NCBI GenBank assembly: GCA_017480565.1
Contig: JAFVAL010000004.1
Coordinates: 1 to 46,870 of the forward strand
Reading direction: 5' to 3'
Source of the DNA: Lachnospiraceae bacterium
Lineage (GTDB): Bacteria; Bacillota; Clostridia; Lachnospirales; Lachnospiraceae
Length of the DNA: 46,870 nt
Positions 1 to 7,766 of this stretch are shown here, piece by piece. The notes beneath the pieces are model-generated. The model was not told the DNA's origin. It ran no database searches and was given only the letters and a program-made list of their open reading frames with translations. The first letter of the stretch is position 1. Each line of letters starts with the position of its first letter. Made by a program: the position numbers and the translations under genes.

Positions 1-28
1 CTGAGCCAGGATCAAACTCTCATGTTAA
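1..28 (-). rRNA. rrs: 16S ribosomal RNA, 5' end only (partial)
   Basis: The first 20 bases are the reverse complement of the universal 16S 5' primer site (AGAGTTTGATCCTGGCTCAG), so a 16S gene is read leftward off the window edge and only its first ~28 nt are present. The exact mature 5' end is inferred from family convention. Positions 29-227 are the rrn leader, including a GCTGTC/GACAGC hairpin near 205-222 and the ACCTTGATAACTGAAC type of leader sequence common in Firmicute rRNA operons. Confidence 0.95.
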
Positions 29-227
29 AGTTTGTCCGTCAAGATGAAGCTAGCTTCTTCTTGAAGCCTTACTTCTTCTTTCCGTTTACTGTTCCGAATC
101 TTAAGATTCAGGGTTTTCTTAGGTTTTTAAAAAACCTTCGCTAAAATGATTTGAAAAGAACTTTCAAGGTTGTCTCACTGTTCAGTTATCAAGGTTCTTT
201 GTCGCTGTCTCTCGCGACAGCTTCTAT

Positions 228-256
228 AATCTACCACTGAAGATTTGATTTGTCAA
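228..256 (-). promoter_or_regulatory. rRNA operon promoter with A/T-rich upstream element
   Basis: On the minus strand TTGACA (251-256) is followed after 17 nt by TAGATT (228-233). The bases just upstream (257-297) are almost pure A/T tracts, as in the UP elements of strong rRNA promoters. It points toward the 16S gene about 200 nt away and is the only good promoter in this stretch. Confidence 0.8.
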
Positions 257-297
257 CAACTATTTTTAAATTTTTTTATCTTTTTCTCTTATAAATG

Positions 298-336
298 AAA
301 AAGGGAAATTGAAGCCACTTGGACTTACAATCTCCC
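298..336 (-). terminator. Rho-independent terminator of the small gene at 345-608
   Basis: On the minus strand a 9-bp stem (GGGAGATTG with CAATTTCCC, one G-U) is followed by TTTTT. It begins 9 nt after the stop codon of the small unknown gene and separates that gene from the rRNA promoter. Confidence 0.8.
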
Positions 337-344
337 TCTGCCTG

Positions 345-608
345 TTACCTAACCACCTGATCGTACAGGGTGCAGCAACATCCTCTGAGTGTTTGCTTGA
401 TGCCCTGCAGCTCTTTGTTCATTTCGTAGATCATCCCGATCATGTCATATGCCAGATCTTCAGAGAGCATCGTACATGGTACGTCTTGTTCGATCAATTC
501 TTCCGTTGTCATATGAAGAAGCGAAGATAATGATTCGATATCGAGATCAATGACGTTTTCCATTTCTCGGATGACCTGCAGGCAAACTGTTTTCTTTTCT
601 CCTTTCAT
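345..608 (-). CDS. Small protein of unknown function (87 aa)
   Basis: I do not recognise the family. The start chosen is the ATG at 608 (MKGEKKTV...) because GGGAGGTGG sits at ideal distance before it; a Met six codons upstream lies before that ribosome binding site. The protein looks soluble and mostly helical, is rich in Met, Glu and Leu, and ends with three consecutive cysteines (RGCCCTLYDQ). It could therefore bind metal or form disulfides, but that is speculation. It has its own terminator (298-336), and a TATAAT box at 656-661 may be its promoter, with a poor -35. Good signals on both sides make it a real gene, transcribed alone between the rRNA operon and lon. Confidence 0.75.
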   Translation of the reverse strand: MKGEKKTVCLQVIREMENVIDLDIESLSSLLHMTTEELIEQDVPCTMLSEDLAYDMIGMIYEMNKELQGIKQTLRGCCCTLYDQVVR

Positions 609-740
609 ATTTCCACCTCCCTTCATTTAATCTATTGTTCTTATTACTAATGCCAATTATAGTCATAATTTTTCTAAAAGATAGTACTTTTTGATATTTT
701 TACAAATTATTTTTGTCTATATATGGTATCTATATAATTA

Positions 741-784
741 TTATATAACTATTAGTGATAGCGCTATCTTCGCTAGTTATATAA
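741..784. repeat. 44-bp two-block perfect dyad (possible operator or cruciform)
   Basis: Outer arms TTATATAACTA (741-751) and TAGTTATATAA (774-784) are perfect inverted repeats. An inner palindrome GATAGCGCTATC (757-768) has exactly the same centre (762.5), with 5 unmatched bases on each side. It lies in the A/T-rich gap between lon's terminator and the small gene at 345-608. No gene or U-tract goes with it, so a terminator is unlikely. Confidence 0.7.
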
Positions 785-791
785 CGTACAT

Positions 792-825
792 AAAAAACAC
801 CTCGAAGCTGTCACTCCAAGGTGTT
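792..825 (-). terminator. Terminator of lon
   Basis: On the minus strand AACACCTTG (817-825) pairs with CGAGGTGTT (796-804, one G-T), with three further pairs possible in the loop, followed by a run of T. It starts about 9 nt after the lon stop codon. Confidence 0.85.
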
Positions 826-833
826 CTCTCCTA

Positions 834-3122
834 TTACATTGCTGGTTTTGGCAGTCCGCTCTGCTCCAGGACTTCTCTGATCCGGTGAACCGGAACGATT
901 TTAAGTTTCTCCTTCACTTCTGCTGCGACTTCATCTAAGTCGTCTACATTTTCCCGTGGGATAAATACTCTCTTGATCCCGGCTCGCTGTGCAGCCATCA
1001 GCTTCTCCGGCAGTCCGCCGATCGGCATCACAAATCCTCTTAAAGAGACTTCTCCGGTCATCGCAATCTCCGGGCTGACCGACATGTCATTGACAAGAGA
1101 CGAGAGCGCGGTTGTCAGCGTGATGCCTGCAGAAGGACCGTCTTTCGGAACCGCGCCTGCAGGGACATGAATGTGCAGATCATTTTTCTCAAATAACTCT
1201 GCTTTCTCTGGATACATGCCTTTGACGAGGCTCACGGCAATCTGTACCGATTCCTTCATGACATCCCCGAGCTGTCCTGTGATGACCGTATGGCCTTTCC
1301 CTTGGGTAAACATCGTTTCGATAAATAAAATGTCTCCGCCGGCCTGCGTCCATGCAAGTCCCGTCACCACGCCTGGTTTCTTTTCTTCCAAGATCGAATC
1401 ATGCCGGATCGGTTTCTGGCTTAAGAACTCTTTCAGCCGCTTTTCGCTGATTGTGAGAGACTTCTTCTCTCCCTTTACCAGGCTCACCGCAGCCGCGCGG
1501 CAAAGCGTATCGAGGTTCTTCTTCAGTCCACGCACGCCGGATTCCATCGTGTAATCCGAGATGATCGTGCGAATCGCACCTTCCGTGACACGAAGGTTTT
1601 GCTGGCGAATCCCCATCGTCTTCATTGCCTTAGGAAGCAAATGTTTCCGCGCAATCTGATACTTTTCATCTGCGGTATAGCCCGGGAACGGGATCACTTC
1701 CATACGGTTTAACAGCGGTTCCGGAATCGTATCGAGATTATTTGCTGTGCAGACAAACAAGACATCAGAAAGATCGTACGGCACATTCATATAATGATCC
1801 GTGAAGGAATTGTTCTGCTCCGGATCCAGTACTTCCAACAAAGCACTGGATGGATCTCCGCCGTAATCCTTCGCAAGTTTATCCACTTCATCTAAAACCA
1901 TCACAGGGTTGGAGGTTCCGCTTCGCTTGATGCCCTCCATGATCCTGCCGGGCATTGCACCGATGTATGTCCTTCTATGACCACGAATCTCTGCCTCATC
2001 TCTCACACCGCCAAGGCTGACCCTGGAATACGATCTTCCAAGTGCTTTCGCGATGCTCTGGCCGATACTGGTCTTTCCTGTGCCGGGTGGGCCTACAAAT
2101 AGTAAAATGGATCCGGACTGTGTCTTATTCAGTGCCATGACCGCAAGCTGCTCGATGATTCTCTTCTTCACCTTTTCAAGTCCGAAATGATCTTCATCAA
2201 GCACGCGCTCCGCTTCCTTTAAATCCAAGGACTCAAACGGTTCCTTCTTCCAGGAAAGGCTCGTCACAAAATCCAGATAATCATAGAGCAGTCCATACTC
2301 ATGACTGTCCTTTCCTTCCTGCTTCATACGGTTTAAGACCTTCTCAGCTTCTGCTCGTGCGGTCTCATTCATGCCGCAGGAGGCAATCTTCTGTTCAAAC
2401 TTGCGCACATCGGAAACATTTTCCGGGTGCATCTCATCCAGTTCTTTCTGAAGAATCTCGATCTGACGCTTGATCGCCTCTTCGCGGTACGCCTTCTCAT
2501 GCGATTCGTTCTGCTTCGACTCTGCGTCATTGCTGACCTTGTAGATCTCAAGTGTCTGGAACAAGATGTTCTCAAGCTGCTTTAGCCTTTCCTTGACCGA
2601 ATCCGCCTCAAGAACCTTATACTTCTCTTCCGTGGACACCTGCAGATAATTGGCCATCGCAGCCATCATTTCCCAGATCGTATCCCACTGGAAAATGAAT
2701 CCGCGAATAAACATGCCGGCCTGCACGTCCAGACTCTGAATGTAGCTTAAAAGCTTATTCTTCATCTGGCGGAAGAACTCTTTCTCGTCCTCTTCGGTAC
2801 AATCGATCACATCCTCCCGCTTCGTCGCCTCTACGCGAACATATCCCCGCACAAATCCGATCGAATCCACATTGATTCTTTCTTCTATGGAAAGTCCAAC
2901 ATTGCCGTTACGATCCACTTCCGTGATCTTCGCAATCGCACCGATGGGATAAAAATCCTCCTCGGTCAGCTGTTCAAGCGGCTTCTGCTCCTTCTGGACA
3001 ATCATGGCCACCTTCTCGCCGCGACGGGGCTTTACACCGGCCAGCTCTGTAAAAAAGCTCTCCTGATAATAGTACAACATACCCGGTGCCAGGATTAAAT
3101 TATAACAAGGTATCGATACCAT
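834..3122 (-). CDS. lon: ATP-dependent protease Lon (762 aa)
   Basis: A cytosolic hexameric AAA+ serine protease that degrades misfolded and some regulatory proteins. In order: a Lon N-terminal substrate-binding domain (about 1-180), a coiled coil (about 205-265), the AAA+ module with Walker A GPPGTGKT (344-351) and Walker B VMVLDEVDK (407-415), and the protease domain. The catalytic pair is Ser664 (DGPSAG) and Lys707, 43 residues apart as in E. coli Lon (679/722). Length is slightly under the usual 770-810 because the N-terminus is short; the ATG at 3122 has a G-rich binding site (GGGGGA) before it. It is transcribed alone, from a promoter at 3193-3220 with a CIRCE operator between promoter and start, so heat-shock control by HrcA is expected. 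Confidence 0.97.
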   Translation of the reverse strand: MVSIPCYNLILAPGMLYYYQESFFTELAGVKPRRGEKVAMIVQKEQKPLEQLTEEDFYPIGAIAKITEVDRNGNVGLSIEERINVDSIGFVRGYVRVEATKREDVIDCTEEDEKEFFRQMKNKLLSYIQSLDVQAGMFIRGFIFQWDTIWEMMAAMANYLQVSTEEKYKVLEADSVKERLKQLENILFQTLEIYKVSNDAESKQNESHEKAYREEAIKRQIEILQKELDEMHPENVSDVRKFEQKIASCGMNETARAEAEKVLNRMKQEGKDSHEYGLLYDYLDFVTSLSWKKEPFESLDLKEAERVLDEDHFGLEKVKKRIIEQLAVMALNKTQSGSILLFVGPPGTGKTSIGQSIAKALGRSYSRVSLGGVRDEAEIRGHRRTYIGAMPGRIMEGIKRSGTSNPVMVLDEVDKLAKDYGGDPSSALLEVLDPEQNNSFTDHYMNVPYDLSDVLFVCTANNLDTIPEPLLNRMEVIPFPGYTADEKYQIARKHLLPKAMKTMGIRQQNLRVTEGAIRTIISDYTMESGVRGLKKNLDTLCRAAAVSLVKGEKKSLTISEKRLKEFLSQKPIRHDSILEEKKPGVVTGLAWTQAGGDILFIETMFTQGKGHTVITGQLGDVMKESVQIAVSLVKGMYPEKAELFEKNDLHIHVPAGAVPKDGPSAGITLTTALSSLVNDMSVSPEIAMTGEVSLRGFVMPIGGLPEKLMAAQRAGIKRVFIPRENVDDLDEVAAEVKEKLKIVPVHRIREVLEQSGLPKPAM

Positions 3123-3151
3123 CTAAATTCCCCCATTCCATCTTGATATTA

Positions 3152-3178
3152 TTAGCACTCTATCTGGTCGAGTGCCAA
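3152..3178. promoter_or_regulatory. CIRCE element (HrcA operator) in front of lon
   Basis: TTAGCACTC (3152-3160), 9 nt, GAGTGCCAA (3170-3178). The CIRCE consensus is TTAGCACTC-N9-GAGTGCTAA, so 17 of 18 arm positions match. It lies just downstream of lon's -10 box and 30 nt before its start codon, where HrcA would block transcription. CIRCE usually marks groE and dnaK operons. Confidence 0.92.
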
Positions 3179-3192
3179 CAATCCATGGATAG

Positions 3193-3220
3193 AGTATCAT
3201 AGGGCAAATGCATTTGTCAA
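3193..3220 (-). promoter_or_regulatory. lon promoter
   Basis: On the minus strand TTGACA (3215-3220), spacer 16, GATACT (3193-3198). It is followed directly by the CIRCE element and is divergent from the mnmA promoter. Confidence 0.8.
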
Positions 3221-3232
3221 GACCCACATACC

Positions 3233-3261
3233 TTGACCGTAGGATAAAAATCAACTATAGT
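3233..3261 (+). promoter_or_regulatory. mnmA promoter
   Basis: TTGACC (3233-3238), spacer 17, TATAGT (3256-3261), about 45 nt before the mnmA start codon. It is a near-consensus sigma-A promoter, back to back with the lon promoter. Confidence 0.85.
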
Positions 3262-3305
3262 GAAATGAGAATGCTGCGCATTCATTTGTGAATCTGGAGG
3301 GTACC

Positions 3306-4376
3306 ATGCGTGCTTTGATTGCGATGAGCGGCGGTGTCGATTCTTCTGTCGCCGCCAAACAGATAAAAGAAGCCGGTTACGAGTGTATCGGCTGTACGAT
3401 GAAACTATATGAGAACGAAGATCTTGGGATTTCTTCCGGCAAGACCTGCTGCTCTCTCGATGATATCGCGGATGCCAGAGCTGTCTGTGCAAAGCTTGGC
3501 ATGCCTTATTATGTCTTTAACTTTACCGAGAATTTCCGCGAAAAGGTGATCGATAAGTTTGTCCGTTGTTACCAGGAAGGTATCACGCCTAACCCTTGCA
3601 TTGACTGCAACCGTTATCTTAAATGGGATCAGCTATATAACCGCATGAAAGAACTGGACTGTGATTATCTTGTGACCGGCCATTATGCACGGGTGGAGAA
3701 AACAGAGAATGGATATATATTAAAGAAAGCAAAGAATCTTGCGAAAGATCAGACCTACGTGCTTTATAACCTGACGCAGGAAGAACTCGCACATCTTCTG
3801 CTCCCCTGCGGAGAGCTGGAAGATAAGGAAGAGACCCGGACCCTCGCCAGAGAAGGGGGCTTTCGCAATTCCGAAAAGCCTGACAGCCAGGACATCTGCT
3901 TTGTGCCCGACGTGGACTATGCAAGCGTGGTGGAGCGATATTCCGGTAAAAAAAGTGTGCCCGGCAACTTCATCGACACGGAAGGTCATGTGATCGCCGA
4001 GCACAAAGGCATCATTCATTATACGATTGGTCAGAGAAAAGGCCTGGGATTATCCTTTACAGAGCCTCACTATGTCACAAAGATTGATCCGGTGGCGAAC
4101 ACCGTCACTCTGGGTCTTTCCGCAGATCTCTTCTCTACGGATGCGGATGCAAATGACATGAACTGGATCAGCGGTATCGTGCCGGATCACCCGGTGCGCT
4201 GCAAAGCAAAGATCCGCTACCGTCATGCGGAACAGTGGGCGACCGTCATACCGACAGGCGAGAAAACGGTTCATGTCACATTCGATGAACCCCAGCGGGC
4301 CATTACCCCCGGGCAATCCCTCGTTCTCTATGACGGAGACATCTGCCTTGGCGGCGGTGTCTTAATCCGCTCTTAA
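3306..4376 (+). CDS. mnmA: tRNA-specific 2-thiouridylase MnmA (356 aa)
   Basis: It activates U34 of tRNA Lys, Glu and Gln with ATP and inserts sulfur supplied by a cysteine desulfurase. The PP-loop SGGVDSS is at residues 8-14. The catalytic cysteine is Cys101 (NPCIDCNR; Cys98 is an extra one) and the persulfide-bearing cysteine is Cys198 (SQDICFV), matching the E. coli pair 102/199. TGHYAR and TIGQRKGLG are family motifs, and length is normal. The ATG at 3306 follows GGAGGG at good spacing; an in-frame GTG six codons earlier lies before that site. In many Clostridia mnmA sits beside iscR-nifS; here the likely sulfur donor nifS is 25 kb away. Its stop codon overlaps the convergent ABC-F gene by 4 bp. 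Confidence 0.96.
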   Translation: MRALIAMSGGVDSSVAAKQIKEAGYECIGCTMKLYENEDLGISSGKTCCSLDDIADARAVCAKLGMPYYVFNFTENFREKVIDKFVRCYQEGITPNPCIDCNRYLKWDQLYNRMKELDCDYLVTGHYARVEKTENGYILKKAKNLAKDQTYVLYNLTQEELAHLLLPCGELEDKEETRTLAREGGFRNSEKPDSQDICFVPDVDYASVVERYSGKKSVPGNFIDTEGHVIAEHKGIIHYTIGQRKGLGLSFTEPHYVTKIDPVANTVTLGLSADLFSTDADANDMNWISGIVPDHPVRCKAKIRYRHAEQWATVIPTGEKTVHVTFDEPQRAITPGQSLVLYDGDICLGGGVLIRS

Positions 4377-6193
4377 AACTGAATTTCTTCCCACCAGTCG
4401 GAGCTTACTTTGGTAAGCTCCGCTTCTGCTTCATCAAGCTTTTCTTTTAGCATGCACCACTCTTCAAATGTCGTCGCGGCAGAAAGTGCTTCATTCAAAT
4501 CTTCCACCTTAGATAACGCTGCATGCAGTGGTTCTTCTGCCAGTCTCACCTTCCAGTCCACATAGGCTTCTTCGGTTGTGAGCGGTCTTGTCTCATGCCG
4601 CTCGGCCTTCGGGACAGCCTTTAATCCTTCAATCAAAACCTGTTCTTCCGTGTCCCGCAGTGCTTTTAAGTTCTCTTCGCCCTGCTTTTTCCGCTCCAGA
4701 TAGTGATCATACCCAAATGGATAATACTTCGCCCCTTCTTTCGTGAGAATCAGTAATGCATCCGCCACATGGCTAACCAGGTAGCGGTCATGCGACACGA
4801 TTAACATCGTTCCTTGATACTGCACAAAGGCAGACTCCAACGTCTCTTTGGCAGGGATATCCATGTGATTGGTCGGCTCATCCAAGATCAGGAAATTTGG
4901 CCTTGCACAGAGAATCTCAGCAAGCTTTAATCTGGCCTTTTCTCCACCAGATAAACTGGACACCTTCTGCGCCGCCAGCCTTCCGCCAAACAGATAAGCC
5001 GCCAGCTGCTTTCTCGCATCCGCTTCTAACAGTGCCGGGAATCGTTCCATAAAGTATTCAAGCACCGTCTTTTCTGAAGCCAGTTCTGCGCTCTGCTGAT
5101 CAAAATAACCGGTCTCCACCCGGTTTCCGAGGGTACATTTGCCATCCAGTTTCGGCAGGATGCCTGCAATCGTTTTTAAGAGCGTGCTTTTCCCAACACC
5201 GTTTTCTCCGACGATTGCAAGCTTCTGACCCTTGCGAAGCCGCAGAGACAGCTCCATCAAAGGCACATCATAACCGATTTTTAAATGTTCTGCCTCGACC
5301 ACCCATTTGCCGGAAGATACTGCAGGAACAATCTCGCCCGTAAACAGATGCGCTTCCATCTCCTTTGGCTTCTCGGTTCGCTCCATGCGCTCCAAAATCT
5401 TCTTCCTGGATCTCGCAAACGAGGCTTTTCTCGGCTTGTTTTTAAACTTTTCGATCAGTTCTTCGAGCCGCTTTGCTTCCGCTTCATCGCGCTCATAAGC
5501 CTTCTTCTGCTGCAGATAATGCTCCTGTTTTTGCTGCCGGTAAGCCGTGTAATTGCCCGCATAGCGCACAAGAGTGTGGTCGGTCACCTCATAGACCACC
5601 GCCGCCACACGATCAATAAAGTACCGGTCATGGGAAATGAATACGACCGCCTTCGGATATCGCTTCAGATACTCTTCTAACCACTGCGTTGTCTCCACAT
5701 CCAGATGATTCGTCGGCTCATCCAAAAGCAGGATGTCCGGCTTCATGAGAAGCAGACGAATCAAGGCAATCTTGGTCTGCTCTCCGCCGGAGAAACTGCC
5801 AAGCTTGCGGCTCTTCTCTTCTTTTCTTAATCCAAATCCGGTCAGGAGCGTATCATATTCGGCTTCGTAGGCATATCGGTCTTTGGAAAATGCATCCTCC
5901 GCGGGGCAGGCTTCCATCAGGATCTCTTCCACCGTGTGCGAAGCATCCTCCTCCGTCGTCTGTTTCAGATAACCGACGTCCAGTTTCCTTGCTGTCACAA
6001 TGCCTGGCCCCACACGCTTATCATCCCGGTCCAGGGATATTTCCCCCGCCAGAAGGCGAAACAACGTCGTTTTTCCAGCACCGTTTCTTCCGACAACCGC
6101 GATCTTTTCGGTCCCGCGGATGCCAAAATCGATATGAGAAAGGATTTCATTTCCGCCCAAAGAGACGGTACCGTCTGAAATTTCGTATAACAT
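4373..6193 (-). CDS. ABC-F family ATPase, probably ribosome-associated (606 aa)
   Basis: A soluble protein with two ABC cassettes and no membrane segments. Cassette 1: Walker A GRNGAGKT (35-42), signature FSGGEQ, Walker B LLLDEPTNHLD. Cassette 2: GENGVGKS, LSGGEK, LILDEPTNHMD. Between them is the charged helical linker typical of ABC-F translation factors (lysine- and arginine-rich, KNKPRKASFARSRKK). A C-terminal acidic helical extension of about 90 residues follows cassette 2. Known ABC-F proteins act at the ribosomal E site in translation control or in antibiotic protection; sequence reading alone does not tell which subgroup this is. It is transcribed alone, divergent from the ComB-like gene and convergent with mnmA, where the two stop codons overlap. 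Confidence 0.92.
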   Translation of the reverse strand: MLYEISDGTVSLGGNEILSHIDFGIRGTEKIAVVGRNGAGKTTLFRLLAGEISLDRDDKRVGPGIVTARKLDVGYLKQTTEEDASHTVEEILMEACPAEDAFSKDRYAYEAEYDTLLTGFGLRKEEKSRKLGSFSGGEQTKIALIRLLLMKPDILLLDEPTNHLDVETTQWLEEYLKRYPKAVVFISHDRYFIDRVAAVVYEVTDHTLVRYAGNYTAYRQQKQEHYLQQKKAYERDEAEAKRLEELIEKFKNKPRKASFARSRKKILERMERTEKPKEMEAHLFTGEIVPAVSSGKWVVEAEHLKIGYDVPLMELSLRLRKGQKLAIVGENGVGKSTLLKTIAGILPKLDGKCTLGNRVETGYFDQQSAELASEKTVLEYFMERFPALLEADARKQLAAYLFGGRLAAQKVSSLSGGEKARLKLAEILCARPNFLILDEPTNHMDIPAKETLESAFVQYQGTMLIVSHDRYLVSHVADALLILTKEGAKYYPFGYDHYLERKKQGEENLKALRDTEEQVLIEGLKAVPKAERHETRPLTTEEAYVDWKVRLAEEPLHAALSKVEDLNEALSAATTFEEWCMLKEKLDEAEAELTKVSSDWWEEIQF

Positions 6194-6228
6194 CCTCGTT
6201 TCCTTTCGCTTGTTGTCTTAAGTTCATG

Positions 6229-6258
6229 CTGGCAATTGTCTCTCTTCTTTAGTATACT
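6229..6258 (+). promoter_or_regulatory. Probable promoter of the ComB-like gene
   Basis: TATACT (6253-6258) preceded after 18 nt by CTGGCA (6229-6234, 4 of 6 matches). It lies 31 nt before the start codon. The -10 is good and the -35 weak. Confidence 0.5.
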
Positions 6259-6289
6259 GTGGATATCAAATCACAAGGAGAAGTCCATC

Positions 6290-6991
6290 ATGAATGTTCA
6301 GATTTATCAGTGTCTTGCCGGCGCAAAAGAAGCCCACGGCTTCACGGTCGTCATCGACGTCTTTCGCGCCTTTTCTTTAGAGTGTTTCTTCATGAGTCAG
6401 GGAGCTAAAACCGTCCTTCCCGTGGGAAGTGCCGAGCTTGCCTATCAACTCAAAGAACAACATCCGGACTGGCTGCTTGCCGGCGAACGCCACGCAGTTA
6501 AGCTTCCGGGCTTTGATTTTGGCAACTCGCCTGCCCAGGTACAAGGGCTTGATTTCACGGGCAAAACCATCATTCATACGACCAGTGCAGGCACCCAGGG
6601 CATTGCAAATGCGGTTCACGCGACCGAGATCGTCACTGGCAGCCTCTTAAATGCCGCCGCGATCGCCCGCTATATCAAAAAGCAGAACCCGACGGATGTC
6701 TCTTTGGTCTGCATGGGATATGAGTCCGTGGAACCTTCTGATGAAGACACCCTCTGCGCAGAGTACATCCAGTCTCTCCTCTTAGACGATCCGATCCCGA
6801 TGGACGAGCTAAAACGCAGAGCCGCTGCCATGGAGTTCACGTCAGGGGCCAGATTCTTCCTCCCGGAGCTTCAGCACGCCGCGCCGAAGGAAGACTTTTA
6901 CCTCTGCACGCAGTTTGACCAGTATGATTTCGTTTTGCGTGTCGATCTGACCGCAGAAGGCTATCACAAGGTCACCCGCATCGACAGTTAA
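6290..6991 (+). CDS. ComB family protein, putative 2-phosphosulfolactate phosphatase (233 aa)
   Basis: The family's named enzyme, ComB, hydrolyses 2-phosphosulfolactate in coenzyme M synthesis. Family motifs seen: VVIDVFRAFS (21-30), AGER (64-67), GFDFGNSP (74-81), a TTSAGT loop (97-102; TTTNGT in many members) and DEDTLCAEYI. The ATG at 6290 follows AAGGAG at 9 nt; the longer reading frame upstream has no such site and would start inside the promoter. Nothing else for coenzyme M or sulfolactate lies nearby, and it is a single-gene unit between two opposing genes. The real substrate in this bacterium is therefore open, and the family call is safer than the reaction. Confidence 0.85.
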   Translation: MNVQIYQCLAGAKEAHGFTVVIDVFRAFSLECFFMSQGAKTVLPVGSAELAYQLKEQHPDWLLAGERHAVKLPGFDFGNSPAQVQGLDFTGKTIIHTTSAGTQGIANAVHATEIVTGSLLNAAAIARYIKKQNPTDVSLVCMGYESVEPSDEDTLCAEYIQSLLLDDPIPMDELKRRAAAMEFTSGARFFLPELQHAAPKEDFYLCTQFDQYDFVLRVDLTAEGYHKVTRIDS

Positions 6992-7020
6992 AAATGGATC
7001 AGGCTTACTTCTCCTGATCC
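6990..7020 (-). terminator. Terminator ending the long yicC-to-MmcQ/EVE gene run
   Basis: On the minus strand GGATCAGG (7013-7020) pairs perfectly with CCTGATCC (6996-7003), followed by ATTTTT. The 5' arm encodes the last codons of the MmcQ/EVE gene, so the stop codon (7005-7007) lies in the loop. The T-run overlaps the stop codon of the convergent ComB-like gene. Confidence 0.85.
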
Positions 7021-7763
7021 AACACTGCGATATATCTGCTTAAGCTCTCCGGCATGCTTCTCGCGCCCCGCACATTGGTAACGCCAAATTCACGGAGCAC
7101 CGGGCGGTTTAGTTCTTCCGGCAGGTAGGCCTTCACCTTTTTTAGAAGCATGATCGGTCTGGAATCCGTACTTCCGTCACAGTGAACGCGAAGCCCGGTT
7201 TCCTCGATCCTGCACTGATACAGAATCGCCGAAAACGGCACCCCGATATAGATAAATACCCGGTCACCGACGCGCATATTTTTCTGCATGTGCCAGGTGA
7301 CCGTTTCATTTGCCGCAAACCAGTCCGGCACGGAAAAATGTGCATAATTGGACGGAATGATCCAGTCCTTTGCATAGGTGCGCTCCGCGCTTTTGCTGTG
7401 ATCTCCCGCGCTCGTCAGGTCAAAACTCAGATCCAAAAGTGACGTGATGCGATCATTTGGCAATTCCCCGTCAAGGACAATCGTCAGCCAGCTCTTATGG
7501 TTCATATGCCAGCCCGGGAAAATGTGCACGCCATCGATCACCGAGCCGCCAAGCACCGGATCACATTTGACATTTAAAATATCGACAATCTCATCGTCAA
7601 AGGAACCGAGCTTTGATCGCTCGATCTTCATAAACAGGCCATACCATTTGCGCGTACCCACGTGACGCAGCACCGTGGAGTCCAAATCTCTGGGAAATGG
7701 CTGATCCGGCACTGCGTCATAAGTGTGCGTCGCATATGCAATTATTTCTTCTCTTTGCGTCAT
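7005..7763 (-). CDS. MmcQ/YjbR domain fused to an EVE/PUA-like domain (252 aa)
   Basis: Residues about 5-118 have the MmcQ/YjbR pattern (a CyaY-like fold, often annotated DNA-binding), notably HIFPGWHMNHKSWLTIVLDG with D-R-I-T-S-L-L-D-L-S-F-D-L-T after it. Residues about 131-245 (KDWIIPSNYAHFSVPDWF...WHMQKNMRVGDRVFIYIG...ILYQCRIEETG) look like an EVE-type PUA-fold domain, a class known to recognise modified bases in DNA or RNA. The fusion is read directly from one open frame with no stop. It is the last gene of a long operon, 3 nt after the DUF937 gene, and is closed by its own terminator. The EVE call rests on pattern only, and function is unknown. Confidence 0.7.
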   Translation of the reverse strand: MTQREEIIAYATHTYDAVPDQPFPRDLDSTVLRHVGTRKWYGLFMKIERSKLGSFDDEIVDILNVKCDPVLGGSVIDGVHIFPGWHMNHKSWLTIVLDGELPNDRITSLLDLSFDLTSAGDHSKSAERTYAKDWIIPSNYAHFSVPDWFAANETVTWHMQKNMRVGDRVFIYIGVPFSAILYQCRIEETGLRVHCDGSTDSRPIMLLKKVKAYLPEELNRPVLREFGVTNVRGARSMPESLSRYIAVLDQEK

Positions 7764-7766
7764 TCT

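Noticed and set aside
691-888. A 65-codon plus-strand frame over the 44-bp dyad and lon terminator
   Set aside because: It consists of the A/T-rich gap, the lon terminator and antisense of lon, and no start signal is present.
6996-7020. The 7.0-kb hairpin as a terminator for the plus-strand ComB-like gene
   Set aside because: On the plus strand the stem is followed by AACACTG with no U-tract, so it can serve only the minus-strand operon well.
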